Shown: positions 55,877-63,977 of the stretch, in pieces
How positions within the stretch are numbered: position 1 is the stretch's first letter
Layout of the letters: every line of letters starts with the position of its first letter
Source: an uncultured Alistipes sp.
GTDB taxonomy: Bacteria; Bacteroidota; Bacteroidia; Bacteroidales; Rikenellaceae
Direction of reading: 5' to 3'
Assembly: GCA_900550925.1 (NCBI GenBank)
Contig: URTU01000002.1
Location: 1 to 64,000 of the forward strand
DNA: 64,000 bases
Made by a program: the position numbers and the translations under genes
Notes under the pieces: generated by a model
The model's input: the letters and a program-made list of their open reading frames with translations, nothing else
The model's database searches: none
Told to the model about the DNA's origin: nothing

Positions 55877-56343
55877 AACTCAACTCCGTATACGTTCCCT
55901 TTCTGCGCCAGATATAGCGAATCGGCATCCACGGCTGCCAATACAAACCCGGCTATGCTGTCCCCAAGTTCTACTTCATACTGTTGCCCGTCCAGCAACA
56001 TGATATAGAGCACCAGCGTCCCGGTCCTTACCGTACCGTAGTGCTCCGCCGCCAAAGGCTTCCGGTCACTCCTCTTCGCAGTCATGTCAGCACGGACCGG
56101 CGACCGTTTTAATCCCGCTTCGACAATCTCGCGACTCCCTGTTCCGCCATCCTTCAAGAATGGATCAGGATAATCGGCCATTAATGTATCGACACACCGC
56201 CCCGAAAACCCCTTGTCAAACGACGATTCTGTCATAACAGCAATGGTCTCTGGTCTCCTGGATACGAGAAGTTTCCAAGCGATAACGCCCCATACGACCA
56301 CGGCAGCTCCAAGAAGCACATATGTCATACCGCTCTTCTTCAT
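55867..56343 (-). CDS. GspC/PilP-like inner-membrane protein
   Basis: 158 residues: a membrane helix at 6-27 (MTYVLLGAAVVVWGVIAW), a linker with PDPFLKDGG, and a C-terminal beta domain (VLYIMLLDGQQYEVELGDSIAGF and LYLAQKGNVYGVELCR). The pattern YPDPFLK plus a small beta domain is what PilP/GspC homology-region proteins show; these link the inner-membrane platform to the secretin. Assigned by topology and place, not by clear identity. Confidence 0.6.
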   Translation of the reverse strand: MKKSGMTYVLLGAAVVVWGVIAWKLLVSRRPETIAVMTESSFDKGFSGRCVDTLMADYPDPFLKDGGTGSREIVEAGLKRSPVRADMTAKRSDRKPLAAEHYGTVRTGTLVLYIMLLDGQQYEVELGDSIAGFVLAAVDADSLYLAQKGNVYGVELCR

Positions 56344-56705
56344 CTGACCTGCAATCTTCGAATCTCTCCCTCCGACCTATATGCCGTATTGAACGACGCT
56401 ACGCTCCATTCATAATCCCCCGTATCAAGGACGAACCCGCACACCATATCGCCCGACAACGAATCGGTAACGATTACCGTATCTTTTACGATGCGTTCGG
56501 CCCGATCGAAGGATGGAGCAACCACCCTCAGCAGATAACCGTCCGCATACTCCATCTGTCGCCACGCAAATTCCACTTCACCGACCGGGACTACAGCCCC
56601 GTCCACCGGTGCTATAATCTCCAGTTTTTTAGAGTTTATATCCATTTCAAAGATACCACACCCGGCAAGCGCCAGGACTACAAGTACAGTCGCAATACGT
56701 CTCAT
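56340..56705 (-). CDS. Small lipoprotein of the secretion cluster
   Basis: 121 residues with a lipobox LALAGC (Cys16). The mature part (KLEIIAPVDGAVVPVGEVEF, WRQMEYADGYLLRVVAP, YEWSVASFNTAYRSEGEI) looks like an Fn3/Ig-like domain of the kind that reads PxxGxxV...FxWxx...YxLxV. It sits among the assembly genes, translationally coupled on both sides, so it may serve as a pilotin for the secretin or an envelope anchor; that is inference. Confidence 0.7.
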   Translation of the reverse strand: MRRIATVLVVLALAGCGIFEMDINSKKLEIIAPVDGAVVPVGEVEFAWRQMEYADGYLLRVVAPSFDRAERIVKDTVIVTDSLSGDMVCGFVLDTGDYEWSVASFNTAYRSEGEIRRLQVR

Positions 56706-57208
56706 TAATCATCTCCTTTTACAAGTTGTTCGACATAAACCGTGAGCGTCAAACGTTCAGCGCGGGCTGCCCGATCTTGCACAACTCTCCATACTGCCGA
56801 ACGCACGACACACTCTGAAAAAGACGTTTCAATATGATGAAGCGTCAGCAACATGTCATGGAAATCTCCTGTCAAGATCAATTCGGCCGTATGCAACGAT
56901 AATGGACCGTTCTGTCCCGTAACGACAGGCGTATAGCCCGAAACATGCACTCCACCACCATCCAAATAATCGCACAGGCTGTCGAGAATAACTCCGGAAA
57001 GTATCAAGTCTTGCTCTCCGCATCGATATGGTTCCGCAAAACGCTGTCCGACCGAATCGGTCGACACCTCCAGTTCTCTATGCAGATGCCGGCACTCAAA
57101 TACAGTCCGTACCGTATTGCCTACGGCATAACGCCATACCACAATCGGCAACATGACAAAAAGCCCGATCACCATCAAGCCTCCGCGATATTTATAGCCA
57201 ACATTCAT
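56705..57208 (-). CDS. PilO/GspM-like assembly protein
   Basis: 167 residues with one N-terminal membrane helix (about 11-29) and a periplasmic part with a helical stretch and a ferredoxin-like domain (LHTAELILTGDFHDMLLTLHHIE, LTVYVEQLV). The LxGxFxxxLxxLxxIE pattern is typical of PilO/GspM. It overlaps the PilN-like gene by 4 bases and touches the lipoprotein gene (TAATG). Confidence 0.7.
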   Translation of the reverse strand: MNVGYKYRGGLMVIGLFVMLPIVVWRYAVGNTVRTVFECRHLHRELEVSTDSVGQRFAEPYRCGEQDLILSGVILDSLCDYLDGGGVHVSGYTPVVTGQNGPLSLHTAELILTGDFHDMLLTLHHIETSFSECVVRSAVWRVVQDRAARAERLTLTVYVEQLVKGDD

Positions 57209-58128
57209 AACTTCAGATCTATCTGAAAGGTTACTGAATTGCCGTCCCTACGGCGCTCGATGGAAGAGAGCCGAACCGTATGAAAAACCTCATCCTCGGA
57301 TAATGCTGCCACGAAGGTTGACACGGCTGCTGATGTTGAAGCCTCACCGGTAACCACTACCGCATTTTCATTGCATTTCAGTTTTTTCCCGGTCTCAAGT
57401 CTGCCGGTAAGCGGATCCACCTCGACAGAACTCAACCTTATCTTCTCGGGAACAACGGCCGCGATATGATCGCAAACAACTGCCAGAGACACTTTCGGAC
57501 GATTGGCAAAAGCACGCAACATCGCTCGCTGGCTCTCATTCTCGGCCAGGCGACGCTGTTCATACTCATCCCGCACAGCCACTTGACTGCGCAACTGCTC
57601 CCTTTGGACATTCAATCTGGACGACATGACTGCATTGACAGCCAAAACAATCAGAACCAGAACCAGAACAGGCATATAGACCCGTCTAAAGAATGCCTGC
57701 AGCACCGCCGAACTCTCGGTCGTAGGCTTCAGCAGATCCACCCATCGGAACGAGTTTCTCAACTCTGCAGTCATTCCATCGGCCATAACCGGAATCTCCG
57801 TAGCCGTATCCATACAAAACCAACCGACAGGAATAATATTTCTCTCCTTGAGGTCGGCGGCAAGCCTCAATAATCTGTCCCGCCGCACAAACGACACCCG
57901 TTCCCCCATACGGCTGCTGAGAAATGTCGCATTGTCGGCAACGACTCGGCGTGCAACTTCACTCTCATACGGTTTGGAAACAACGCCTCGTCCGCATACC
58001 ACAACAATCACAACAGATCGGGAAGCCTGCGCCAGATCGGCGCGGCCACGCTGCCGGAAAACCGAAAGTGTATAATCTCCCGAAGCATCGTATTCGGCTG
58101 AAACAAACAATATGGGAACAAGATACAT
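57205..58128 (-). CDS. PilN/GspL-like assembly protein
   Basis: 307 residues. A cytoplasmic domain of about 150 residues is followed by a membrane helix (about 151-168, MPVLVLVLIVLAVNAVM), a coiled segment (LNVQREQLRSQVAVRDEYEQ) and a periplasmic domain (VPEKIRLSSVEVDPLTGRLE, VVTGEASTSAAVSTFVAAL). This is the PilN/GspL architecture; the cytoplasmic part would contact the GspE ATPase. It follows the secretin gene after 76 bases, the largest gap in the run. Confidence 0.7.
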   Translation of the reverse strand: MYLVPILFVSAEYDASGDYTLSVFRQRGRADLAQASRSVVIVVVCGRGVVSKPYESEVARRVVADNATFLSSRMGERVSFVRRDRLLRLAADLKERNIIPVGWFCMDTATEIPVMADGMTAELRNSFRWVDLLKPTTESSAVLQAFFRRVYMPVLVLVLIVLAVNAVMSSRLNVQREQLRSQVAVRDEYEQRRLAENESQRAMLRAFANRPKVSLAVVCDHIAAVVPEKIRLSSVEVDPLTGRLETGKKLKCNENAVVVTGEASTSAAVSTFVAALSEDEVFHTVRLSSIERRRDGNSVTFQIDLKL

Positions 58129-58204
58129 GACATTCTATGGTTTTTATTTACGACTATAGGCTTCCACCGTTCACACTATCTTTTTGTTTACTCGCCACAA
58201 AAAA

Positions 58205-60112
58205 TCACTCTATGACTGTAGGTTTGATGAAAACGTTGAGCGAACGTTCGACCTTGTTGCGTTTATCCTTGCCGAAAAGCCACTTGATAACCGGTATGCG
58301 CGCCAAAAACGGTATCCCCTGCGATGAACGCTCAAGGCTGTTCCGGTCAAGCCCCCCAAGAAGCACCATCTCCTCGTTCTGGACCTTTACGATAGACTTG
58401 AAACTGCGGGTCGCCGTGCCTGGTGGAGAGTCCTTCTCCGTACGGTCGGTGAATTCGGTCTGTTCAAACTCGATCTCCATGGTGATATGACCGTCCTGCG
58501 AAACATATGGCGTCACCTTGATCGACAGATTGGCATCAACCGATTTCCAGGTATATGACTCCGACTGGATTGGGTTTTGTGTACCGTAATAATTATTCTG
58601 CACCTCCTTGTAATATTGCGTCTCTCCGCTTGTCAGAATCGCCTCATGCCCATTCAGGGTTGCAAGCTTCGGCGTGGATTGAAGCCGTATCGTTCCCCTC
58701 TCCTCAAGAGCCTTCAGGCTCAAATAAAAGTTCGGCGTAACGCGCCCCAGATTTACCGTCCCCTGAATACGCTGTAACAAACTGTTGACGGCAGCTGCAT
58801 TGAAGGTCATATCTATGCCGCCACCCAATGTGCCTGATGTCGTTGCAGGAGACGTACCCACTCCTCCGCCGATTCCAATTTCATGAATATCGTTACGTTG
58901 CACCTCCGCTATGATGATCTCCATAGTGATTAACGGAACCGGCTTGTCGATTGACCGCAAAAACGCTTCGACACGGGCTACATCCCGACGATCTCCTCCA
59001 AGAATCAAAGCATTCTGATCCGGAAAGTTCTTGACCTCTATTCCCTCCCTCAAAACAGCCGGAATCAGATCCTCAACCTTCGATACCGAACGATAAACCA
59101 ACTCGACAACCGTAGCCGATGCAAGACGGTCACTCTGGGCAGAACCGAATACCCAGATGCCACGCTCAGAATAGAACGAATAGGCAGACCCCTTCAGCAA
59201 GACTGAAAGCAAGGTCTCGAAATCGGTATCATCAACCCAGATACCAGCCGTAAGCGATATCGGCGTTCTGAAGTAATAGTTCAGTTTCAGCTGTTCGCAC
59301 AAATCAAGAATAATATCCTGCACATTACCTCGTACTATATGTGCCGTTATGCGGCCGAGCGAATCCACATGAAGTTCATTCTCGCCGAACTGTCGTCGTC
59401 GCGCATAGCTCTGAACGGCAGAGCCTCCTTCTCCTGTTTCGGAATATATGCTCCACACGTCATCGACATCCCTTTCTACCGCAAGCGCATTGACCTCGCC
59501 CAATGTCCGCAACGCCGCCCCCAAAGGCATATGCCGGACATAGCCCGAAACGCGGCGATCGTACAACACTTCCGGCAGAATTATATTGCGATTGGTCAAT
59601 GTGGAGACCTTTTTGACCACATCAATCAACCTGTCGCCCCGCAGATCGAATGAGATGGTCGTATCGTTAGGGGCAAAAACTATGTCCGGATCGGGAAGCG
59701 GCGCAGCAGGAACCGCCGCCGGAAATATCGAAACAATATTCCCGACGACTTCTACGTCAAGACGGTATTCACGGCACAGGAACCTTAACAGGTCGACGAC
59801 CTGTGTCCGTGTAAAGTTGCATGACACGGGAGTCTGTGCGACACTTCTCACGCTCAGATTAACTCCGCTTGCACGCGCCACATTGCGCAACAACTCGCTC
59901 AACGGCAATCGGCCGGATGTAATATCCACCTCCCGAAGAAGAGTCGAATCACGTTCACTCAGTGCCAAAAGTTTGCGATCTATTTCGGCAAAAAGCAGCG
60001 AATCTGCCGCGACAGGCACCGTCCGCGATTCTGTGACAACGGCGGTTTGCTGTGCTGCGACATCCCCAATCGCAATGAGGCAATACATTATTATGACCGA
60101 CAGCAGTCTCAT
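58205..60112 (-). CDS. gspD: Secretin (GspD/PilQ-like outer-membrane channel)
   Basis: 635 residues with a signal peptide (MRLLSVIIMYCLIAIGDVAAQ). Residues 60-115 and 145-210 resemble secretin/TonB short N-terminal modules; an N-domain with KNFPDQNALILGGDRRDVARVEAFLR comes before the secretin core. The core has MEIIIAEVQRNDIHEIGI, LKALEERGTIRLQSTPKLATLNG and the signature MVLLGGLDRNSLERSSQGIP with ARIPVIKWLFG. Such channels let folded proteins or pili cross the outer membrane. It lies 4 bases after gspE. Confidence 0.92.
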   Translation of the reverse strand: MRLLSVIIMYCLIAIGDVAAQQTAVVTESRTVPVAADSLLFAEIDRKLLALSERDSTLLREVDITSGRLPLSELLRNVARASGVNLSVRSVAQTPVSCNFTRTQVVDLLRFLCREYRLDVEVVGNIVSIFPAAVPAAPLPDPDIVFAPNDTTISFDLRGDRLIDVVKKVSTLTNRNIILPEVLYDRRVSGYVRHMPLGAALRTLGEVNALAVERDVDDVWSIYSETGEGGSAVQSYARRRQFGENELHVDSLGRITAHIVRGNVQDIILDLCEQLKLNYYFRTPISLTAGIWVDDTDFETLLSVLLKGSAYSFYSERGIWVFGSAQSDRLASATVVELVYRSVSKVEDLIPAVLREGIEVKNFPDQNALILGGDRRDVARVEAFLRSIDKPVPLITMEIIIAEVQRNDIHEIGIGGGVGTSPATTSGTLGGGIDMTFNAAAVNSLLQRIQGTVNLGRVTPNFYLSLKALEERGTIRLQSTPKLATLNGHEAILTSGETQYYKEVQNNYYGTQNPIQSESYTWKSVDANLSIKVTPYVSQDGHITMEIEFEQTEFTDRTEKDSPPGTATRSFKSIVKVQNEEMVLLGGLDRNSLERSSQGIPFLARIPVIKWLFGKDKRNKVERSLNVFIKPTVIE

Positions 60113-60116
60113 GGTT

Positions 60117-61538
60117 TCAACAATTTAACAGTGGGATTAATTCATCCATCGATGTCTCACCGCGTAAAAACATCTCCATACCCGCTTCACGCAGTGATGT
60201 AATTCCTCGCTCCGCAAGCATCGCGGATATATCGGTACGATTGCTGCGGGCTGCCGCACACAGGGCTTCATCCATCGGTATCACCTCATAAATAGCCCGA
60301 CGACCGGAAAAACCCGTATAGTAACAATGTTCGCAGCCGACAGCCTCAAAGTAGCGTTCGACACGGGACAAGCACAACATGCGTTTCACCTCATCGGTTG
60401 CCGCAACGGCCCGTTTGCAGTGCGGACAAAGAAGTCGCACCAGTCGCTGGGCGACCGTCATGACCAACGTATCGGCAACCAGATATGGATGTACACCCAT
60501 ATCCGCAAGCCTGGCAACTGCTCCCCATGCCGTATTGGTATGAATGGTGGAGAACAACAGATGTCCTGTCAAGGCTGACCTCACGGCCATCTGCGCCGTA
60601 TCTCCATCACGCACCTCTCCAAGCATTATGATATCCGGATCCTGTCGTAGGAATGTCCGCAAGGCACTGCCGAAGGTTAGACCGATCTCCTCCTTCAACT
60701 GTACCTGATTAACCCCTTCAAGAGTATATTCGACCGGATCCTCAATTGTCAATATGTTATCCGTGGAGAGATTCAACCGACGCAGGGTGGCATAAAGAGT
60801 CGTACTCTTGCCCGATCCCGTCGGCCCGCATATCAGGACCATCCCGAATGGCCGGCGGATAGCTCGACTGTAATCCTCGAGCTGTCGCTCCGTAAAGCCC
60901 AGGTTACGCAGCTCCAACAGTTCGGACTGACGCGTCAAAAGTCGCATTACCACCTTTTCACCGTAGATCGTCGGCAGAACCGATACACGAACATCAAACC
61001 GCACCCCGTCACGATCATACCCGATACGGCCATCCTGAGGCAATCGTTTTTCCGAAATGTCGAGATTGGACAGTATCTTGATCTGATTGATCAGAGGCAC
61101 ATACTGATGTTTGTCAACAACATATCGTTCGGTCAGTTTGCCATCGATCCGCAGCCTTATACGACACCGCTCTTCATAACACTCTATATGTATGTCGCTC
61201 GCATAATCACGCAGAGCCTCCCCAATCAAGGAATAGAGAAAGCCCTGTCCCATACCTATATCGGTCAGCCTGCCGGCCGTCGATACAGTTTCTCCGCCCG
61301 ACCTGTAATACTGCAACAACATCCGTTGAAGGAGATCTTCCGAAACTCCCTTGATCGAAACATGCCAGCCATACAGCACCTCCAGTTCTTCAACTGTTTC
61401 GGTGTAGTCCTTCGCTTCGCTGCCATAGAAATATATCCGATCACCGTCACGCCGGTATGGAATCAGACGATAGGCGACGGCATCGGCAGCTGTCAGCAGT
61501 TGCAGTATCTCGGCCGGTATATGTTCCTGACGGTTCAT
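60117..61538 (-). CDS. gspE: Type II secretion / pilus assembly ATPase GspE
   Basis: 473 residues from MNRQEHIPAEILQLL; the longer frame to 61724 overlaps the prepilin peptidase gene entirely and is rejected. Walker A GPTGSGKST (238-246), Asp box DNILTIEDPVEYTLEG, Walker B DPDIIMLGEVRD, the His box LLFSTIHTNTAWGA and a four-cysteine motif (CPHC then CEHC) near the C-terminus. The family powers pseudopilus growth at the inner membrane. No PilT-type retraction ATPase is seen in the window, which favours secretion over twitching. Confidence 0.93.
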   Translation of the reverse strand: MNRQEHIPAEILQLLTAADAVAYRLIPYRRDGDRIYFYGSEAKDYTETVEELEVLYGWHVSIKGVSEDLLQRMLLQYYRSGGETVSTAGRLTDIGMGQGFLYSLIGEALRDYASDIHIECYEERCRIRLRIDGKLTERYVVDKHQYVPLINQIKILSNLDISEKRLPQDGRIGYDRDGVRFDVRVSVLPTIYGEKVVMRLLTRQSELLELRNLGFTERQLEDYSRAIRRPFGMVLICGPTGSGKSTTLYATLRRLNLSTDNILTIEDPVEYTLEGVNQVQLKEEIGLTFGSALRTFLRQDPDIIMLGEVRDGDTAQMAVRSALTGHLLFSTIHTNTAWGAVARLADMGVHPYLVADTLVMTVAQRLVRLLCPHCKRAVAATDEVKRMLCLSRVERYFEAVGCEHCYYTGFSGRRAIYEVIPMDEALCAAARSNRTDISAMLAERGITSLREAGMEMFLRGETSMDELIPLLNC

Positions 61539-62005
61539 TCGCAAAACACCCTTAACAGTGAGTATATGATGAATACGGCTCCAAGAAATGTGACAAACGG
61601 TATCGTTGAACGCCGTTTCCAGTTCAACCACCGATACCATACCAGAGAGATCAGCGAAGCAACAATAGCAACCGATAAAAGTCGATTCGGAGCCAGCACC
61701 GGCGACATTGCCATCATATAACACCAGTCACCTGCCCCGAAGTTGTTTCCGAGAGGTCTCGCAGCGCCGTAACGCACTTTCAAGTATAGCAGCAGAGACA
61801 ACAGCAGCAAGCCTGTCAGAATAGCGCCTGCACACACGTTGTACAGCGCCTCTTGCCATGATTCGAGACAAGCGCAAACAAGAACCGAGGATACCCCGGC
61901 AGCAATCAACCACAAAATTGATACTCGTCGGCGTCGGAAATCCGAAATTACGACTGGCAATGACATTGCGGCAGGCACAAGCCGTATGATGTTCTCGCAC
62001 CACAT
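61535..62005 (-). CDS. Minimal prepilin peptidase (A24-type)
   Basis: 156 residues, about half of E. coli-type GspO. It has the two aspartates of the aspartic peptidase: D22 in VISDFRRRRVS and D93 in FGAGDWCYM (the GxGD motif). The N-terminal domain with the zinc ribbon and methyltransferase activity is absent, so it should cut leaders but may not methylate. Several hydrophobic helices are present. It lies between the major pseudopilin and gspE, overlapping gspE by 4 bases. Confidence 0.8.
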   Translation of the reverse strand: MWCENIIRLVPAAMSLPVVISDFRRRRVSILWLIAAGVSSVLVCACLESWQEALYNVCAGAILTGLLLLSLLLYLKVRYGAARPLGNNFGAGDWCYMMAMSPVLAPNRLLSVAIVASLISLVWYRWLNWKRRSTIPFVTFLGAVFIIYSLLRVFCE

Positions 62006-62011
62006 AAGCGT

Positions 62012-62434
62012 TCAGTCCTTAACCGTTTCACGGAGATTCTTCTCTTCATCTATTTCCCAGACATTGTACACTCCGTCTCCGTCGAAATCGACGACAGCCG
62101 TAGCCGTAGCCCTGAATCCATGTTCCGAGGCTTCAACTATTTCGATCAGATAATTCGCCGCACCGCCATCGGTAACCAGTTTCGACTGTTCGAAACCCAA
62201 CTCTTCAAGCGATGACGAATAGCGGGAATAGGTATAAAAATTCGATCTCTGCAGAGTATGCAGATAGGTCAACTGCTGCTGTGCCTCGGTAGCCTTTGCA
62301 CGCGAAATCAAAGGCATCAGATTGGGCAGGGCGATCAGTACCAGGATTCCGATTATGACCAATACCACCAATAGTTCCGACAGTGAAAAAGCGCGGAGAC
62401 AGCAACGGTTCAAATTTCGTAAACAGGTTTGCAT
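62012..62434 (-). CDS. gspG: Major pseudopilin (GspG/PilA-like)
   Basis: 140 residues. The leader of 15 residues is basic and ends in Ala; the mature start would be FSLSELLVVLVIIGILVLIA, with Phe1 and Glu5 as in GspG. Then PNLMPLISRAKATEAQQQLTYLHTLQRS, a typical GspG alpha1-C. The C-terminal head contains FDGDGVYNVWEIDEEKN, an acidic loop that could bind calcium as in GspG. Position -1 is Ala15 (not Gly). First gene of the secretion cluster; the likely promoter is at 62457-62464. Confidence 0.88.
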   Translation of the reverse strand: MQTCLRNLNRCCLRAFSLSELLVVLVIIGILVLIALPNLMPLISRAKATEAQQQLTYLHTLQRSNFYTYSRYSSSLEELGFEQSKLVTDGGAANYLIEIVEASEHGFRATATAVVDFDGDGVYNVWEIDEEKNLRETVKD

Positions 62435-62456
62435 AAGGTTAGAAGTTCGTTTATAA

Positions 62457-62464
62457 CAAAGTTA
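62457..62464 (-). promoter_or_regulatory. -7 element (TAACTTTG) of the secretion/RHS cluster
   Basis: An exact TAnnTTTG match 22 bases before the gspG ATG. Upstream on the minus strand is a T-rich stretch (GGTTTTTTATGCACTTTA), but a clean TTG at 20 bases is lacking. No second promoter of this type is obvious within the gene run. Confidence 0.55.
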
Positions 62465-62843
62465 TGTGACTCCGATGCATTAAAGTGCATAAAAAACCGA
62501 AAATCCAATCTTACACAAAGAGGGGTAATGCACTGATTATCAATCAATACCGCCACAAGACATCTTATCACAAGCTTGCATAAACGCAAGGCTCTGCAAA
62601 TCAGTTTTATATCCGACAGATGAAGCCGTTGAATATCTGTCATTCTATGGCTTAATCGAGCATCAGTCAACCTGAATCTCAGATTACACACTTAAAATAA
62701 GTTATGATGCTGTACAGGAATACAGGATATCTGACACCACAATGAGACATATAGTCCACAAGAAGTACTCTCGGTATGTCGTCGACATCGCCATCTTCCA
62801 AAATGGTCCTGCTGCAAATCCAATTGCCGATAAAACATGACAA

Positions 62844-62880
62844 AAAAATCGGTCGGAAGGAAAAATCCCTCCGACCGAAA
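62844..62880 (-). terminator. Terminator after the lipoprotein genes
   Basis: On the minus strand TTTCGGTCGGA pairs with TCCGACCGA, then a T-run (ATTTTTTTG). It starts about 20 bases beyond the stop of the gene at 62903-63514 and separates it from the secretion cluster. Confidence 0.75.
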
Positions 62881-62902
62881 TCTGTTTCACCGATTTATCA
62901 CA

Positions 62903-63514
62903 CTACCGTTTTGGGGGTCGGCAACGCAGTTTGGGTGGATTAACAGGGTCATAATACCCTATATGGCGTGCATAATTGGACAAGTCATGCGGACAAAACC
63001 AATATGTAGCTCCTTCATGGCCTACGCCAAACCATACAGATCCTACCCCAATGCTATCCAACCGGCCATAGCGATCCAAGACCAGCATCGTCTCCTTGCC
63101 CAACCTATAATCTGCGACAGTATCGTCCCACGTAAACAGTTTACCATCCTTCTCTATATAGCGGGCAAACAACGGATAAAGTTTTGTCGTATCTACGAAA
63201 TAATATTGGTCTGTATCTTTTTCCATAATAAAAAACTCTATCAATCCATCCTCATTAATATAATATGTCCCATCATCGTCCATATACGGAACTACTTCAA
63301 ACCAATCGCTGTTATCCCTCAATCTGCACGTGAGAAAATTATCCACTGCTATTTCGATGGCATCTTCCAACGTGCCGGTTACAGCCTCATGACGCCGCAG
63401 AACACCACATCCGCCAAAAAAACCTCCACAAAAAAGAAAAAGCAAAAAAAACGCAAGTGCAGAGCTTTTCTTATTGATATTCAATTTCCCACATTTTGTG
63501 TCTCTTGATGTCAT
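62903..63514 (-). CDS. Lipoprotein of unknown function
   Basis: 203 residues from the ATG at 63514, with lipobox GGFFGGC (Cys36) after a hydrophobic run. A TTG start at 63484 would give a more normal leader and cut the overlap with the upstream gene from 44 to 14 bases. The mature part has acidic turn segments (MDDDGTYYINEDGL, YRLGKETMLVLDRYG) and a final GHEGATYWFCPHDLSNYARHI. No family recognised. With its neighbour it probably forms a two-gene unit, and both are AT-rich. Confidence 0.62.
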   Translation of the reverse strand: MTSRDTKCGKLNINKKSSALAFFLLFLFCGGFFGGCGVLRRHEAVTGTLEDAIEIAVDNFLTCRLRDNSDWFEVVPYMDDDGTYYINEDGLIEFFIMEKDTDQYYFVDTTKLYPLFARYIEKDGKLFTWDDTVADYRLGKETMLVLDRYGRLDSIGVGSVWFGVGHEGATYWFCPHDLSNYARHIGYYDPVNPPKLRCRPPKR

Positions 63515-63977
63515 TTGTAATTCTATTTAAAAAATCAGATTTATATTTCCCTTGTTTCAAGCAATTTATATCAACAGCATAATCTGCATTATGTGTTTTA
63601 CGGTCAATCTCAATCATAAATCCAAACATATCTCCGTCTAATTCCATAGCACATCGCTGATAAAGCTCCTTTTCTATATCTTCAAGTGAAACCTCCGCAT
63701 ATTGTATTGTTTCATTGTCATTAATTATTTGTTTTCGCTCTATTTTTCCTTTCTGTAACCAGTAAATTTCAACTCTATCTTCATCGTATGTCCAAACAAC
63801 TGAAAAGTTTGCATAAGTAGAAGATAAATAAAAAGCATTTCCATTTTTTTGATAGAAATCATCTACTTGCTGTGCAGTTAAATCTTGATTTCGTTTGATA
63901 GCATATTGCATTGTTGAACAAGATACTAAAAAAGAAAAAACAAAGAATAAGACTATTATTGTATAACTCTTTCTCAT
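63471..63977 (-). CDS. Lipoprotein of unknown function
   Basis: 168 residues. Signal peptide MRKSYTIIVLFFVFSFLVSC with lipobox FLVSC (Cys20). The mature part is charged and mixed alpha/beta (NQDLTAQQVDDFYQKNGNAF, VWTYDEDRVEIYWLQKGKI, MELDGDMFGFMIEIDRKTHN). No family recognised. Its ATG overlaps a TAA (TAATG), suggesting coupling to a gene beyond the window edge. It is strongly AT-rich. Confidence 0.6.
   Translation of the reverse strand: MRKSYTIIVLFFVFSFLVSCSTMQYAIKRNQDLTAQQVDDFYQKNGNAFYLSSTYANFSVVWTYDEDRVEIYWLQKGKIERKQIINDNETIQYAEVSLEDIEKELYQRCAMELDGDMFGFMIEIDRKTHNADYAVDINCLKQGKYKSDFLNRITNDIKRHKMWEIEYQ

Larger units (their letters stand above)
62435..62902. other. Intergenic region upstream of the secretion cluster
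   Basis: About 470 bases. It contains the gspG promoter element and the terminator of the lipoprotein genes at 62848-62880. The remainder (62470-62840) shows no gene of convincing composition and no repeat I can support; it is AT-rich and may hold regulator sites. Confidence 0.5.

Noticed and set aside
60117..61724. Extended start for gspE at 61724
   Set aside because: It would overlap the prepilin peptidase by nearly 190 bases; the ATGA overlap at 61535-61538 is the natural junction.
62410..62691. A 93-codon minus-strand frame upstream of gspG
   Set aside because: It overlaps the gspG start, covers the promoter element and has no coding character.
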